From Austropuccinia psidii (Eukaryota > Basidiomycota > Pucciniomycetes > Pucciniales > Sphaerophragmiaceae), in NCBI GenBank assembly GCA_023105745.1, contig JALGQZ010000009.1:30110107-30174106 (forward strand): DNA of 64,000 nt, given 5' to 3'. The notes below the pieces were generated by a model, which was not told the origin of the DNA, made no database searches, and saw only the letters and a program-made list of their open reading frames with translations. Numbering within the stretch: position 1 is the first letter of the stretch; each line of letters opens with the position of its first letter. The translations under genes and the position numbers were made by a program. Positions 12,200 to 26,012 of this stretch are shown one piece after another.

Positions 12200-13960
12200 T
12201 TAAGTTTCCCTTTCAAAATAACAATTAATTCTTTTGGGAAAATAAACTAAATTTATGTAATTAATATGAAAATTTTATTGAAATTTAGATACTTTCTCTT
12301 TCCTCAAAATTTTCACAAGATAATAATTTCAAGAAAGTTTTTTTTAGCTTTATTGATAGAAAAAAAATATAGTTATTTATTGTTTCAAAAAGAATAAAAA
12401 TTTATCCAAAAATACTCTAAAAGATATATTTAAGGCTAAAAAATAAATTTCAATTGGAAGGAATTAGATTAAGTACTGAAAGAAATTAATTTGAAAAAAG
12501 GGCCTAAAAAAGGAATATTAAGGTGAAAGAACACCAAAAAGTGATCAGAGTTAACTTTGAATAAAATTTTCAAAGGTTACAGTAATAAAATATTTTTTGA
12601 TTAAATTCTGGGGTGGTTTCTGAGTAATAATATTGTGAAAAGTTAAAAAAACAATCATAATTTATTCATGTGGCTCAATGGCTCAAAATTATTTGAAAAT
12701 GTCATTTGCAATCTTTCAGTTATTCTTTTCAAGTTTAATTAAATAATTATAAGAGGAAAAGATTGAAAAATGAAATAGAGAAATTTGGAAAAGAAGAAAT
12801 TATTTTATATCCTTAACTTTTCTTCCTCCAAAAGTGCAGTATTTTTTCAATTAATGGAAAAATATTAGTACAGCAAAAAAAATCCAATCATGGAATAATT
12901 AAACCCTGCTTTGGACCACAAAAGGGCCATTTTTAGTAATTTTGGTCCTACAACCTAACCATCAGAATAGTAATAGTTAGTTCTGAATCTTCAAAGAATT
13001 TCAGAATGTGTAAAGACCCACCCTTTGAAGAGCTCTAGACTCTCTTTGTGGAGTCTTTTTTAGCTGAAGGGTAGTTTTACATACTTGGAAAAAGTTGAAG
13101 GTGGCCTGGTTGATATTAAAACCACGTCATAAATTGAGTCATAAACCCTGTTACTGACTCCCAGGTAAAATTAATAATTTTTTTCATTGAATTTAACATC
13201 TAAATACTGAGAAAAAGAAAAATTGGGAGACTCTGTATCTGGGGGATCCATAATTTGTTTTTCCCCTCAAAAATTGATGTTTCCAATCATTTTATTCAAT
13301 GCCTCCACATCTACTATAATTAAAATTTTACATATTTAATTGACTTCACAAAAATTCAGTACAAAGCTGTAATTATTAATCTTTATCTTTAAATTAATAA
13401 CATTTATGTGATACATGTGAATAGTTTTACAATTAAATTAGAAATACTTTTATTTATCATAGCCTTTAAGATACACATCATTCCTCATTTTCAACACAAA
13501 GATTGATGTTTAACACTATATGTGGTGTGAATTAGGTGAAATATTTCTGATTATATCATCTTTATACTGAATATAATAAAAGATTAATTCAATATTATTT
13601 AGAATTGAGCTACAGAAGCCTTACCCACAGGTGACCCAAGCTTTAATATCATGGGGAATAAAATCAATGGATGTAATCTTCTTTGATAAGAAAATCTTAT
13701 AATGAATTATATATTATTTTTTCAAAGTTTTCAATAAAGAATGAGATTTGTGGAATTTTCATAAGGGAATTCTGATTTTACTTTATCATTTTTATTCATT
13801 TTCTGTAAGATTCATGTTTTATTTATTTTTCTGACTTTGATACTTTTTTAAGGAAGAATAAGTTTGATTTACAATTTTTTTTATTTCTTTTTGTCTTTTT
13901 GGTATATTGAAATACCTCTAAGGCCCACCAACTTTGAACAAAATATCTTGTGGGAATAGA
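12200..13960 (-). repeat. R2-family LTR-like repeat, copy 1 (edges approximate)
   Basis: It is similar over its whole length to the R2 copies at ~14130-15860 and ~35170-36960. All three contain, in order, AACCCTG/AACCCC near 12900, a GGGCC block, a pyrimidine-rich CCCCTCA near 13265 and a T-rich stretch with GTCTTTTTGG near 13900. Because the other two R2 copies flank gypsy-2, R2 is taken to be that element's LTR, and this extra copy a probable solo LTR. I could not fix the edges to the base or find a target duplication. Confidence 0.6.
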
Positions 13961-14129
13961 TTTAGGAAGGGGGAAATGAATTTAATTGAAAAATACAGTC
14001 TAATCAAGGGAATAAAAGATTTCACCACACCTAATTTCTACACCTTGTTGTAGGAATTATTTTAGCAGGCCCCAAAAATATTAATCTAGAGTTTTGATAC
14101 CCCCATTGATAAGAGCCTCAAAAATTCCA

Positions 14130-15860
14130 TTTTATTGGCAAAATCTTCTAATTTTTACTTTAGTTTCAAGGCTTTTATATGAGAATCTGAACAAAAATCA
14201 TAGATTTTTTCTGTCCTTGAATTTTGTTAAGCTTAAGATTTCTGAAGAAATACATTCCAAAATTATGGCTCCTATGCTTATTAGTCTAAAACAATAGTAT
14301 TATAGCTCATACTTGCTCCACCAATGATATATGTCATTAAAAAAATCTACATAAGATACTTGTGGCTAAAAAAGAATTTCCAAAGGAATGGTGCTTTTAA
14401 ATTGATTTAAGAAACACTTCAAGATCTTAAAATGAGAACAAAATTTTCAAAAAAAGGTTTCCAGAGATAAAAATCACAAAAATCACCTTAGTTAATATAT
14501 AAACTTAATTTAAAACCTCACAGTGATTTCAGATCCTTTATTTTACTTTTGGGGTGGCTTAAAGGCCCAAATTATTATAGTGATCTTTTCACCTGGAAAA
14601 AAGGTCTAAACTTATTTAACAGTGGCAGTTGAAATATTTTACATAGTGGTTTCAAGGTTACTAAACTAATTATAAAATTGAAAATATGATAACATGAAAA
14701 GTAAAGATGGGGAATATTTTATGTTCTTTTATAGCCTCTGAGAATTGTTTTCACCAGTCATAAGGAACATAATTGCAATGTAAAGCCCAATCACACCATA
14801 ATTGAACCCCAATTTTAGCCATTTAGCCTTAAAAAAGGGCCATTACTATGGTAATGTCTAGTTTTGAGTCTTAAACAATATCAGAAGCTCTCAGAAAACA
14901 TTAAAGGCACCTTAGGATGTTCTTTCAAAGCATTTTTTGTAATTGAAGGGAAATCTTCCCAACTTGGAAGTATTAAAAACTAAACATGTTTGTATCACCT
15001 GAGGATCAGTTATGTCACACCTTCTGAAGATTCTACCTGGGCGAAAGATAGTGAAATTATGTATATAACTTGAAATTCTACACACAAAGGAAAGGAAGTA
15101 GAGGTTTCAGAACCCTTGGATACACAATTTCTTCCCCCTCAAAAATTAACCTTTCCAAATTTTACAAGTATTCAATCCAGCATGTATTATATAAAGCTCT
15201 TAAATATGTATTCCAAATGAAAATATACAGTAAGAATTCATAAATATCAACTTATTTTCTTCAAGGGAAAACTCACTTATTTAATATATTAAGAACTTTT
15301 CACCAATATCATGAAAATATCTTTATTTATCATAGCTTTTGATATATACATCACAGCTCATTTTGAACACAAAAATGATGGGTAAGACCATATGTGGTTC
15401 GTACCAAATTCAATTTTGATTATTTTTATATTTTGATACTTTTAATGATCAAAACTCAATTTTGGCTTCCCAAAATATGTTTTATAGAAAATTTACCTAG
15501 GGCTGAACCAAGGTATATTATATGGGTAATCCAATAATACAAAAAAGCCCATAGGATCTCAATAAGAAAATGATTCATCAAAAACGCTACCCACAGTTTT
15601 CTCAAAATTATAAATGGAACTGTTTATTATGTAATTTTTTTTGAAAAAAGGCTAATATTTCTTTTTCTTGCTCTCCTTAATTTTATTTAAAAGCATTAAT
15701 TTAATCTGTTTCATTTGATTTATAGTCTATTTTAAAGGATTATAATGTTTCCTCCACCTGAAGTTTGTCTTTGGGATTACTTGATCACATGAAAATAACT
15801 TTTAAGACTAAAACTCACTCCCTCAAGAAATAATATTCATTTGATACCTCTCTGTTTTCA
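14130..15860 (-). repeat. R2 repeat, likely 3' LTR of gypsy-2 (edges approximate)
   Basis: This copy closely parallels 35170-36960. Shared landmarks include GGGTGGCTTAA (14552 and 35605), AACATGAAAAG followed by GATGGGG (14693 and 35758), ATAGCCTC and GAACCC. Its position next to the integrase end of gypsy-2 fits a 3' LTR on the minus strand. Confidence 0.65.
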
Positions 15861-16849
15861 GTGGGTCTGAATCTCCTGGGAAGCTTTGTAGATTGAGGCA
15901 TTTTTGGCTAACAATTTATCTGCACAGCTGGGATTACTATATATGAAAAGATATTTCTTCACCTTCTTGAGTATCAACTTTATTTCTCTTAGAACCATGC
16001 TGATTTTATTTTAACAAGGTGTCTTAATTGAAGATGTATTCTTAGAATTTTTTTCCCTCAAGTAAAATATTTCAGAATCACAAGGCTTTTAAGGATTGAG
16101 AAGGCTTACAAGAAATTCAGGTTTCTAAACACTCAATTATTCCAAAAAGATCAACTTCTGAATAATTATCTTCTTTCAAAGCCTCAAGTAAAAAGGCTCC
16201 TTAAAATGAGTCTTTAACCATTTTAAGTCCTTAAATTTTAATGAGGTTATTTTTTCACACAAGAGCTAGATCCCCTACCATATATTCTGGATTTTCTTGT
16301 GATTTACCCCATTTTTCTTTGTAATATGAAAGATAATGATTTATGCAGAGTAAATAACTAATCCTTTCAATTTTAATAATTCCCTAAAATCTTGAGGCTT
16401 TAGGTTCTAAAATTACCAAGTCTTCCTTAGAAAATAATTGTTTAGCTTTTATTCCCATCTCTATTCAATAATAGCGGTAGTCCAGTTTGTAATAGAATAG
16501 ACAGAATTTCCATATGATAGCCTCAAGTAAGTAAAACATATAAACCAATCAGAGTTACTCCATTCCAGAATTTAAATTACAGGCCATATGCACAAATACT
16601 TTTCACCATTTTGTCTATTTTTTTCATTCTTCCTTCTAAACTATTAGTATTTTTGATTATAAGTGGAAAATTAACATTTTTTTTAATACTAGGTGAATAT
16701 TTTTCCAAATTTCTGAAGTTAATTTTGTATCTCTGAATCTTATCATTATATTAAGCATACCAGTCTATTAACTTAAAATATTCCATAAAAAATAAGCTGT
16801 TTTCATGACTTTATCATTTTCTTTAAATTTCAAAGATATTTTAATATTA

Positions 16850-19450
16850 CTGAATATTTCAATTAGTGATAAATAATTCTATATTTAATAACCACCCTTA
16901 GTTAGAAAAGTGATCCAATACATAGGCATGATTTCCCATTGTCTAAATAGCTTATGTATTTTGATAATACTGCTGAGTATTTTTTTGGTGAATTTATTAG
17001 ATTTATGAAATATTTCCAAGGTTTTTCAGTATCGTGAAACATCTTTTTTCTAGAAGGGCCACCATATACCAGCCTTTCCCTTTTATCTGCGATTATTCTC
17101 ACAAAAATTTCCTGGTGATGTACCGTCATTTCATTTTTGAGCACAATATTGATTGAATCCATATCTACAGTTTTTATGAAAATTTATATCTTTTTCTGTG
17201 ATAAATACATTTATCAAGAAGATGGGATATTAATTCATAAGAGCATTCTTTCCATACTTCATCTATAAAATGTGGCAAAGAGGTGTATTTTAAATTTCTG
17301 GCTAGTAATTGACATAAGATAATAAAGGTTTTTGCATTGGGTGTAGCTTTCTCCATATCTTTAAAAGCCTGTATTCAAGTCCGGAAGACTAATTGTATAA
17401 ATTGAAATTTTTCCCTCAGCTTCTTCTGGTAGATATGCATGATTTTTTATGTAATTTATACAAGGATCTCTGCTTAGTTCATCTGCATTTTGTGAATGTT
17501 CACATTTCTGTGAAGAATGGTCATTTTATCTATATAATCTTGTAGGTCTGTTGGTTTTCCTAATTTTTATGAGTGATAACACAGATATACAGTATGTCAT
17601 TTATTTGTAAGCACAGCATTTAAGAAAATAATTCAATATTTTGAGGGCCTCAAGTAGTAATAAAAATTTAATTTGACTTTCTCTATGGAAATTTAGTTGG
17701 TTCTATCTTTCTGGATATAAAAGAAATTGGTCCTTTCACAGGATTATCATTTATTATCTGTAATTTCTTTATTTATGCTCCTAGACCATCTTATTATTCA
17801 TCCATCAAGATTTTAGAGTGAATATTATAGTTTAGAATAGATAGAAGAGGAGCTGTTGTAAGAGCTTCACTTAATAGTCAAATTCTTGGAATATTTAAGC
17901 TTTCATTCCAGGGAATTGATATTTTTGTCATATATTATACAAATTTAGGTCTTTTTAACAAAGTCTTTTGCTCCTATTTCTGTAATCTATATAGAATACT
18001 AATAAAGATTAAATTTCTTACTCAATATGGGTAATACCCTTTAGCAATACAGCTGAAAATTTATTTCTATCCATCCAAATATAAAGTCCTGATACATCTT
18101 GACCCAGGCTTTGAGATTTCTGAAAAAATAATGCCATTTATTCAAGGAAACTCCCATGCTCACTTATTTCATCTTGTCCAGAGCTTGTAACCATTTTTGT
18201 TTTATCCTCAAATTTCTTGGAGCATGAAATGACACAGTGACTGCCATTAATCATCTGCAATCCTTATAATCCCTCAGGAAAAATTCCATTAATAATTTTT
18301 TGTATATTTGAAGGTTCATTCTAAATACCAAAAGGAATCAAAAAAAATTCATACACCCCACAGTAAAAACTACTTACAAAATACCTCCTTTGTCTTGGTT
18401 TGGAAACATTCTTATGTATTTTATGACGTTAATATCTTAAAATTAGATATGAAGCTTGAAATAGTGAAAGCTTCATTTGAGGTATTGGGTACTTATCTGA
18501 AACAATATAAGTGTTCAAGTTTTTAAATTTACCTACCATTCTGGCTTTTGCTGAAGCTTGAAATAGTGAAAGCTTCATTTTAGGTATTGGGTACTTATCT
18601 GAAACAATATAAGTGTTCAAGTTTTTAAATTTACCTACCATTCTGGCTTTTGCTTTAGGCCATTTCACAATTCATGGTATTATTATTTGCACTTCCTCAT
18701 TATGGCTAGATTCACTGACCACTTCCATCTTCAGAAGATCCTTAGTATTAATTTCAAGAGAGTTTTTGTTTTGGGGCTTTGTGGGTATGAATTCCTTCTT
18801 ATTATTGCTTAATAGGGTGTGTATATTCAGAGAATTATGTCAAATGTATTACCAATAATGGATTGTGAAGGTTTTCTGTATCATTAAAACTCCTTGTTTT
18901 GATTATATAGCACAAAAAAAAGCTTGTTTCCTTTTTTGGTAAGATTAAGACTTATTTTAGGCTGATTAATTTATTATAACTTCAACTGCTACCAAAAAAC
19001 TTGGTGCTTCTTTTTGTACTGAAGTTTCCCTCTTTAAAACTAACAAGAAAACTTAGGATTTTTGATTTCTCAAACTTTGAGTATTATATTATTTTTATGA
19101 TTCAAAGCTATACCACACATTATTAAAAACTTATTTCCCAATATAACATTGGTGCTAGATCTTTTTGCAAAGAAAAAAGCTCAAAAGTTATCCTTAAATT
19201 CAGATTAGTATGGGGTAATGCCATGGTATCTGAATAGGATTTTCTTTTCCCTGTGAACTTACATAACACCTATTTTTACAAGTCATCCTCAAAATATGAT
19301 ACACAGCCTTCAAGGGAGGTTTTGCATACATGAGAGCAGAAGTTTCTGGATATAATGACATCTTAGTGGGATTATTTTCAAAAATAACTACTTTTATACA
19401 GTGATTTCCAAATTTGAATCCCTGTACTCTTTTTAGTTTGGTTTTCATAA
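16850..19450 (-). pseudogene. gypsy-2 Pol: protease, RT, RNase H, integrase remnants
   Basis: Reading down the minus strand: 19448-19160 resembles a retropepsin region, ending in an ILGNKFL-like motif. From 18800 to 18450 the peptides LEINTKDLL, HNEE and ARMVGKFKNLNTYIVSDKYP are the start of a Ty3 reverse transcriptase (usual form RMVGDFRALNTYTVPDRYP). Near 18350 comes the degenerate LIPFGI-stop-NEPS (usual MPFGIKNAPS). At 17356-17174 the peptide IDEVWKECSYELISHLLDK matches the Ty3 linker before integrase, and 17162-16902 resembles the integrase zinc domain. Stops are numerous; nothing functional remains. RNase H at about 17640-18000 is assumed from order only. Confidence 0.75.
18451..18654 (-). 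repeat. Tandem duplication, 2 x 102 bp, inside the gypsy-2 RT remnant
   Basis: The block 18451-18552 is repeated immediately at 18553-18654 with a single difference that I can see (TTGAGG versus TTTAGG). The unit is 34 codons, so the minus frame reads AKARMVGKFKNLNTYIVSDK twice. Near-identity contrasts with the heavy decay around it, so the duplication is recent. Confidence 0.95.
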
Positions 19451-19506
19451 TATTTTCACCTGTGATTTATCTCAAATAAAGGATATTATTACTCCACTTT
19501 TTTACA

Positions 19507-22500
19507 TGTCAGCCTGTAACTCAAAACAAGAGCACAAGAATGACAGCAGAATACCGTAAACCAATGGTGGAGTAAGATACAAAAAAAAATGGAACTGAGA
19601 AGAATAGCTCATTGATGGTATCAAAAAGAAGGGGAAAGACACTCACTTCCAAATATGTAACTCCCATAGGCATAGGACAAAGAATGACAAAGTTATTCAG
19701 GATCAAAGTAATTTCTGAGCATAAAACTTGATTTTCACCTATTTTCTAGAATCCAGAGAAGGAGTAACAGCCCCATCAAATGAGTGTTGAAATGTAGGAT
19801 ATCAGTCAGGAATAAAAAATGGTACTACCCTAATTGGGCAAGAAAAAAAACTGCAGAAGTTATGGCTTATTAAAGACCAAATAAGGGTGAATGGATTATT
19901 CACCTCTCATTCAACCTCCACACCCAAAGTGGTTCCTCTTTTGAAAGCAAAAAATAAGAGATTTCTGATGGTTCCTTCCATTCTCTAATATCCCATATAG
20001 AGCAAAAGTAACTGGAGAAACTAGTTCAACACAGGATTCATGAAGAATCAATAAGTCAGCAATAGAATTTGAAATTGGTATAGCTTTGCCAAATTACATT
20101 TTAGTAATAACAAATGAGTAGCCATTGTGTAGAAATCATCAAGTGCTATAAAATGAGTCACTTCTGATCTCTCTATCTTCAAAAATGAAAGATTTAGGGA
20201 AGTTTTAAGGTCCAACTCCCTGAATATTGGATAAAATTCAATACTGTGGAATAGTGTCCCACATTTCTAAATATGAGGTTTTAAAAGCACAAAACAGTGT
20301 GTCAATACTTTAAAACCTCATACTGGGCCAATACAGTGTGAGCCTTTGAGATATGACCACATACCCAATAAGGTCACAAAAAAGACTTAGAATAATTATA
20401 CCTTTAATATAATTATATTAAAATTACTTAGAATAATTATACATTAAAAATAATTACTTAAATATACAAAAAATACCATAAATTGGTACAAAAATTGGTT
20501 TAACTTAAAAACCAATGAATCAACATGTAAAATAAATTATACCATTGGATTCCCCATGGTAAAATACACATATAACATTTTTATGGCATATCTGTAAAGT
20601 CAATATTTAATGAATTATAAGGTATAATACCTTATAAAAACCATAACACCTTATTTATCTCAAGAACTAATGAAACAACATGTGAAATAAATTGTACCAG
20701 TGGATTCCCCACGAAAATCCACACATAAAACAATTAATAAGCTAATTTCCAAAGTTAATACTTAAGGAATTAACCTGAATATATGCACTTTTTTGGTCAA
20801 CGCATATATTCAAGGATCATAGCTAATATCTCCTAAACTATACATGATAGAATGATGAACAAAAAATAAAGTTACCACGTAATTATTGTAAGAACACAGA
20901 TATGAACTTTATTTTACAAATTATAAACAAGGTTAAAACCTATGATGAAATATTGATAAAAATCAACAGAGCTGTTGACCACTTTGTTGTGAAAGTGTTC
21001 CAAACTTAAAAGAAAGTATACAGTTGGATTCTACTAGTTCATTTGTGAAGAATGATGTAATTTTTATTATTAAATTCAGGGTATAACCCCCTGAAATCAA
21101 GGTTTGAAGTTTAAAATATTGAATTTCGACAGAAAAGATGAGTTACAAGAAAAATCATCAAAATTAGAGTTTTGATGATGTAATGAAAAGCTCTTGGAAG
21201 CATAATGAGGTTATTCCAGGCTATCAGAATTCACTCTTTGAATTGCTGTAGCGTGTAAATCTTAAACGTTATTGAGGATCAAAGCTTGAGCTTAATTTGA
21301 GCAGTTATGATCACTCACAGTAACCTTAAATTAAGCTTAACAGTCTTAAGAGTGATAAAATTGGTGAATACTATTAGTTTATGATTAAAACTAATAAAAT
21401 CCACGAAATTTGGGGTTCTGCCAAGCCTCTGATGTCATCAAACTTAGAGTTATAGTGATAACTCTAAATAATGGTGTAATAATGATGTAATCATCTCCAA
21501 ACCTTAAAATATTAATCAATTCCAGTGGGTATGATCAGTACACGTCTACTAGAAGCCTGTTGGACTCTAGGAGGGAGGTATTTACTATAAATAGAGCTCT
21601 TTTTACTCTATTTTCCCCTCAGACGCATCAAAAACATTAAATCAATTAAATCAAAGGTAATTTCTTTATTCTTTATATATAAAACTATTATATTATTAAA
21701 GACCAAGGACCACCTTGTTGTAATCATCTATTTTGACGTGATTAAATCATTTATTTAATTGTTTTTGCTAAAAATCTCCTTAAAAACTCATTTCCACGTT
21801 AAAATCCAGAATAATTTGTAATTTTCTTTATTTTTATTGTAAATACAATTTGAAAAAGTTGTATTTATATTTTTTGGCGTAAAATATTTCAAAATTATTA
21901 TATTAAGTGTTAAAAGTAGGTTATTTTCTCTTATTATAATAATTTCTCTATTATTACTCTCTTAATAATTCTTTAATTAATATAAATAGTATTTATATTA
22001 ATTCATAACTTTAATATTAGTAATATTATTGTTATTAATTGTTTTTTATTAATAAAAACCAATTTTTTACACCTTTATTCTTTGTTGGTAACAATAACAA
22101 AGAGCTTTTTAAATATATTAATTATCTTATATTAATATATTTATTTATTATATTATATTTTCATAATATAAATTATATTATTATATTTATTTAATAATAT
22201 AATTATTTTACGCCATAATAATAATTATTATTTATTATTATTATATTTTTAATCTTATTTATTCAATTCATAAGGACATTCAGAGTACAAAAAGTAATAA
22301 ATTAGTAATTTTTACTTATTGTATCATAGTCAAACCTTACATACAGGGTCACCTGATTCATGATGTACAGCATTTTATACATCTTACCTGTCAGAACATA
22401 TCTGTAAGGACCCCAAATCAAATTTTTCACCCTGTATTGGGGATAAGCAAAAAGATGTGGTTTCAAAGCTAAATCTGAGCCCAATACAGGCTATACAGGC

Positions 22501-22920
22501 TTTTTATTAGCCACAAGCCTTCCCTGGGAAGTGAAAAATATTTACTCCCTATACATGGACAGGAGTAGAGGTCCTGTCCACCAATTTTCAGGATAAACAG
22601 TGACTTTTCTCTGCCCAAAAAAGGAATCCACCTCCTGCTCTTGAGCTCATAAATAGTTAAACTGTCTTACCAAACATTTATACTCTTGGAAAATAATAAG
22701 TTATGGTTAAAAGAAGTATAAGTATTGTATTGTTTATTATAGTTAGCCAATTAATAACCACTGCACCCAGGGCTTTCAGTACCGCTCATCACCACTAATC
22801 CTCCTTAGTAAAGCCCTAAAAGTTATTTCAAACTCTTTATTATCACATATTTTTAGCTTCACAGTAATAGCTGAAGCTGTATATACTATTTACTTACTTT
22901 ATCATAGACTCAGCCTGACA
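19507..22920 (+). repeat. 5' LTR of gypsy-1, interrupted by a solo LTR
   Basis: The parts 19507-20336 and 22342-22920 align in order with the 3' LTR 31429-32722. For example, ATGATGTACAG and TGTAAGGACCCCAAAT occur on both sides. Without the insertion and the duplicated pentamer the LTR would be about 1.40 kb, against 1.29 kb for the 3' LTR. The break falls where the 3' LTR reads CCAATAAAGGGTCCA. Confidence 0.9.
20337..22341 (+). mobile_element. Solo LTR (2,005 bp) nested in the gypsy-1 5' LTR
   Basis: It begins TGTGAGCC and ends CCTTACA, and is flanked by perfect 5-base duplications TACAG (20332-20336 and 22342-22346). It interrupts a sequence that is continuous in the other LTR. It has no coding capacity. 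A probable core promoter, TATAAATAGAGCTC, lies at about 21588-21601, followed ~60 bp on by a splice-donor-like AAAGGTAAT. This arrangement suits an LTR read on the plus strand. The part after 21700 is extremely AT-rich. No related internal region is in the window. Confidence 0.9.
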
Positions 22921-22923
22921 TGT

Positions 22924-22936
22924 TGGGGGCCTGGTC
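22924..22936 (+). promoter_or_regulatory. Candidate primer-binding site of gypsy-1
   Basis: Three bases after the LTR end, TGGGGGCCTGGTC could pair with the 3' end of a tRNA finishing in CCA. I cannot name the tRNA. The position is right; the identity is open. Confidence 0.4.
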
Positions 22937-23489
22937 ATGCTTTTGACTTTTTTGGTGTAAAGAGTGAGTTTTTTTATTTTTTAATATTTTAAATCATAAT
23001 TATTATTCTTTTTAGCATAAAAAATCACCTCAATAAAAGGAATAATATTAAATATCTTATCATTTTTTCAGTGGTATATAATCATATAGCACTGGTTTTT
23101 ATTTTTTATACAATTTTGATGGGGCTTATTATAATATAATTTCCACTTTCAAATTTGGGTGTGTTTTTGATATAAGACACATATAATATTCTTTTGAATA
23201 CTTAAAAGAACTTCATTTAATGTAAATAACAGCTTCAATTGTTCATATTACACCACTTTTTTCAGATTATTCCTATTACTCACAGGATAAACAGTGAGAT
23301 ATTTTAGTTGCAGTATTAACAATATATATCTCAAACAGTATTTTTGAAGTCAGAATTGATCTTTAACAGCTTTTAGTCACCATAAATAGGTGTGATTCAG
23401 ATATATATTACACAATAGGCCATTATTTGATGTTAAAAAGCATTGTAAAGAGTCAGAACTGACATTAAGCCCTCAAATTTTGTCTATTA

Positions 23490-24430
23490 GTGGAAGAGAA
23501 CTTTATACAACTGAAGAAACAGTCACAAGGAAATCCACCAGTGACACCCTCATACACAGATCACATGCATAAGGGAAAATTAAAGAAGAAAAGTGAAGCT
23601 CTCATCACAACCAGGAATTGGACACCAATTTCCACTCAGAGGGCCAGAAAACTATGTAACTATTCCTCAATACAAGGTAGACCAACATTGATAACTTTTA
23701 CAGGTAATATAATGGTAATAAGCCCAGTTGTAACTTCCAAAGGAAAAATTTCCAAATCAGCATAGCATAAATTTGTACAAAGCACAGTCAAAGGTACTTA
23801 ACCTACAAGCAAGAAGTTTTTGACTGATTGCAGACACTGATACCATGTCCCCTTTTGACCTCAGAGATCTTGTAGTCCCAAGGAACCAGGAAGAGAACAG
23901 AACAGGACTTTTCAGATCCAGAAGACCAGGTTTTGGACAGCATTGTGAATGGCAGGACACTAAGGGAAATCATTTCCACACTCCCATTCACCTTCCAATT
24001 CAACAGACACCTCAAACTAAAGGACAGGACAGATATGGATCAAGTTCCTAAGCTCCATAAACTCCTCAAATATTTATTCCAATGGAGAAGGGGAAGAAAG
24101 AGGTTCAACCTCTCTTTAAACTGGGAAGAACTTAGGGAAAACTGCCAGAAGATATGCCTCAAAGAGATATCTTTCAAAGACCTTATGGAAATTACAAAAG
24201 GTTGGAATCCCAACAAGAAGTTCAGACTCTTAGATGAGAGAGAAGCCAATATAAGGGAGAATCAAGCAAATATCCAATATATAGAAGAGAAATGGAATAA
24301 GAAAGATCATACTGTGACTCCTTCAGGTTTTCAAGGAGTGTTAAATCAACCAAACCCCTCCATGGCTTCACACCACTCAGAAACCAACAAATCAGTGGCC
24401 AAGAGTTACCATTCTCAAAAGTCACAGTGA
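23490..24430 (+). pseudogene. gypsy-1 first ORF (Gag-region protein), frameshifted
   Basis: An ATG at 23490 opens 91 codons rich in basic and polar residues (KGKLKKKSEALITTRNWTP). The protein continues in another frame from about 23933 to 24430 with TLREIISTLPFTFQFNRHL and KICLKEISFKDLMEITKGW. I associate this protein with the first ORF of rust Ty3 elements, but it has no named domain and no zinc knuckle. The break lies between 23765 and 23933. Its role is probably structural; this is inferred from position only. Confidence 0.7.
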
Positions 24431-24439
24431 ATTTCATGG

Positions 24440-25848
24440 AGACGATAGGGAAAAAATGGCAGGAACAAGACTTCTTTCAACCAGAGGCAGAAAGGGCCAG
24501 ATTCAATGATTCAGAAACTTTTTGACTTAGTGAAGGAAGTACACAAAAGCAACAAATAATTATAAACACCCCTGATAGAATGAGTAGTCCAACAATTAGA
24601 AATAATATCCCCACTCATAATTAACACAGTGTTGTAATACCTGAGAGTCCCTTATGTAGAAGTGCCTTATGGACACAGATGGCACAGCTTTCAGATCATA
24701 CTTAAAGAGAGTTTTACAAACTTTGGAGTGCATAAGCAGGTCACAAGAGCTTAGTAACTTGAAAAACAGGATTATACTAAGCTTAGTAGAGACTAAGAAG
24801 GAACAAATAAAGTACTAAACTAAGTATTAGAGGAGAAGCACAACTCCAAAAGAGATATCATACATATCCAAGAGCAAGTACACTATATAGACCAAGACAT
24901 GAAAAATCTGTCTAATTTCTTCCATATTACACATTCGAAAGACCAAGAAATTGTACACAGACCTACACCAATATTACAGTAAGACACCAAACCAAGTTTT
25001 AACCTAGAGAATAACCAAGCCTCACCATCACAAACCACTATGGAGATAACATGACCTACCAGAAAAGGAGGAATTAGAAAAATTACCAGAAGCCACAAGT
25101 TGGCTGAACTCTCTGGTGTAGAAGAGTATGAGAATATGGATCTCATTTATTATATTGATGGACTCTTCATTTATTTACAAATCATACCAGACTACTCAAT
25201 AACAGCTAGCCTTAATACAAAACTCAAAAGAAATACTAGCATATGGTACACATAAATAAAATAAATTCATGGCAGGAGGAATTATCAAAATTACAGTAAT
25301 GGTACATGGAAATGGAAAAAGACTATTTAATTTGAAAAAAAAAGTATTCAGTGAAAAAATATCCTTATTAGTGGTTTCTCAAACAAGCTACAGGACTTGA
25401 AGCCATTTATCCCCATATGAGTGCTTATATGAGCAATCACAAACACCTGACACAGCTACCAGGAGAACTAGAACATGCAAAAAATGCTGCACTCTAGATG
25501 ATATTTCCAATACCTTTCAATATTTAAGGAAGAGGACAAATATAGGGAAATATTCCGAATATAAAATCAATAGCTTCAGAGAGGAACAACCTCTCAGGGC
25601 TGAAAAATAAAGACAACCCCAGAGAGTGTGTGTTAGAAGTACTTAAGAAGAAGAGTTATTGTCATAATTATGGATCCACAGACCACTATTCCAACAACTG
25701 TCCAAAGGAAAAGAAAAATGGCTATTCCATTGAAGATGTCCAAGATGAAGAAATCAAAACCAATGATTTGGAATTTGATACTATGAGAAATGAAATCATA
25801 GAGAACTCTGATTATGAGCAGGACCCAATAGAGAAAAACCTGGTGTAG
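24440..25848 (+). pseudogene. gypsy-1 Gag core and zinc knuckle, broken
   Basis: Short peptides in changing frames can be followed: LPEATSWLNSL near 25080-25115, YIDGLFI around 25155, TCTLDD-like sequence near 25490 and RKRTNIGKYSEYKINSFRE at about 25526-25580. A cleaner segment (25630-25848) holds the nucleic-acid-binding knuckle CHNYGSTDHYSNNCPK. The second cysteine of the CCHC set is tyrosine, so the finger is damaged. Acidic sequence follows. Gag would package the RNA; this copy cannot. Confidence 0.7.
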
Positions 25849-26012
25849 TACTGAGAGGACACCCATCTGCAAATAAAAGATATAAATCTGGAAGCAGAGT
25901 TACCACAAGATACCACCAACAAGAACATGTGAAATCATAAAAAAGAAGCAAAAACATTCCTGGTAGCATCAAAAAAAGGAATTTCATATATTCATGGAAC
26001 ATCCACTAAGAT

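Noticed and set aside
16902..17356. Considered as a small unknown host gene on the minus strand.
   Set aside because: Its peptides fit the Ty3 linker and integrase zinc region, and lie in the right order after the RT remnant at 18.3-18.8 kb.
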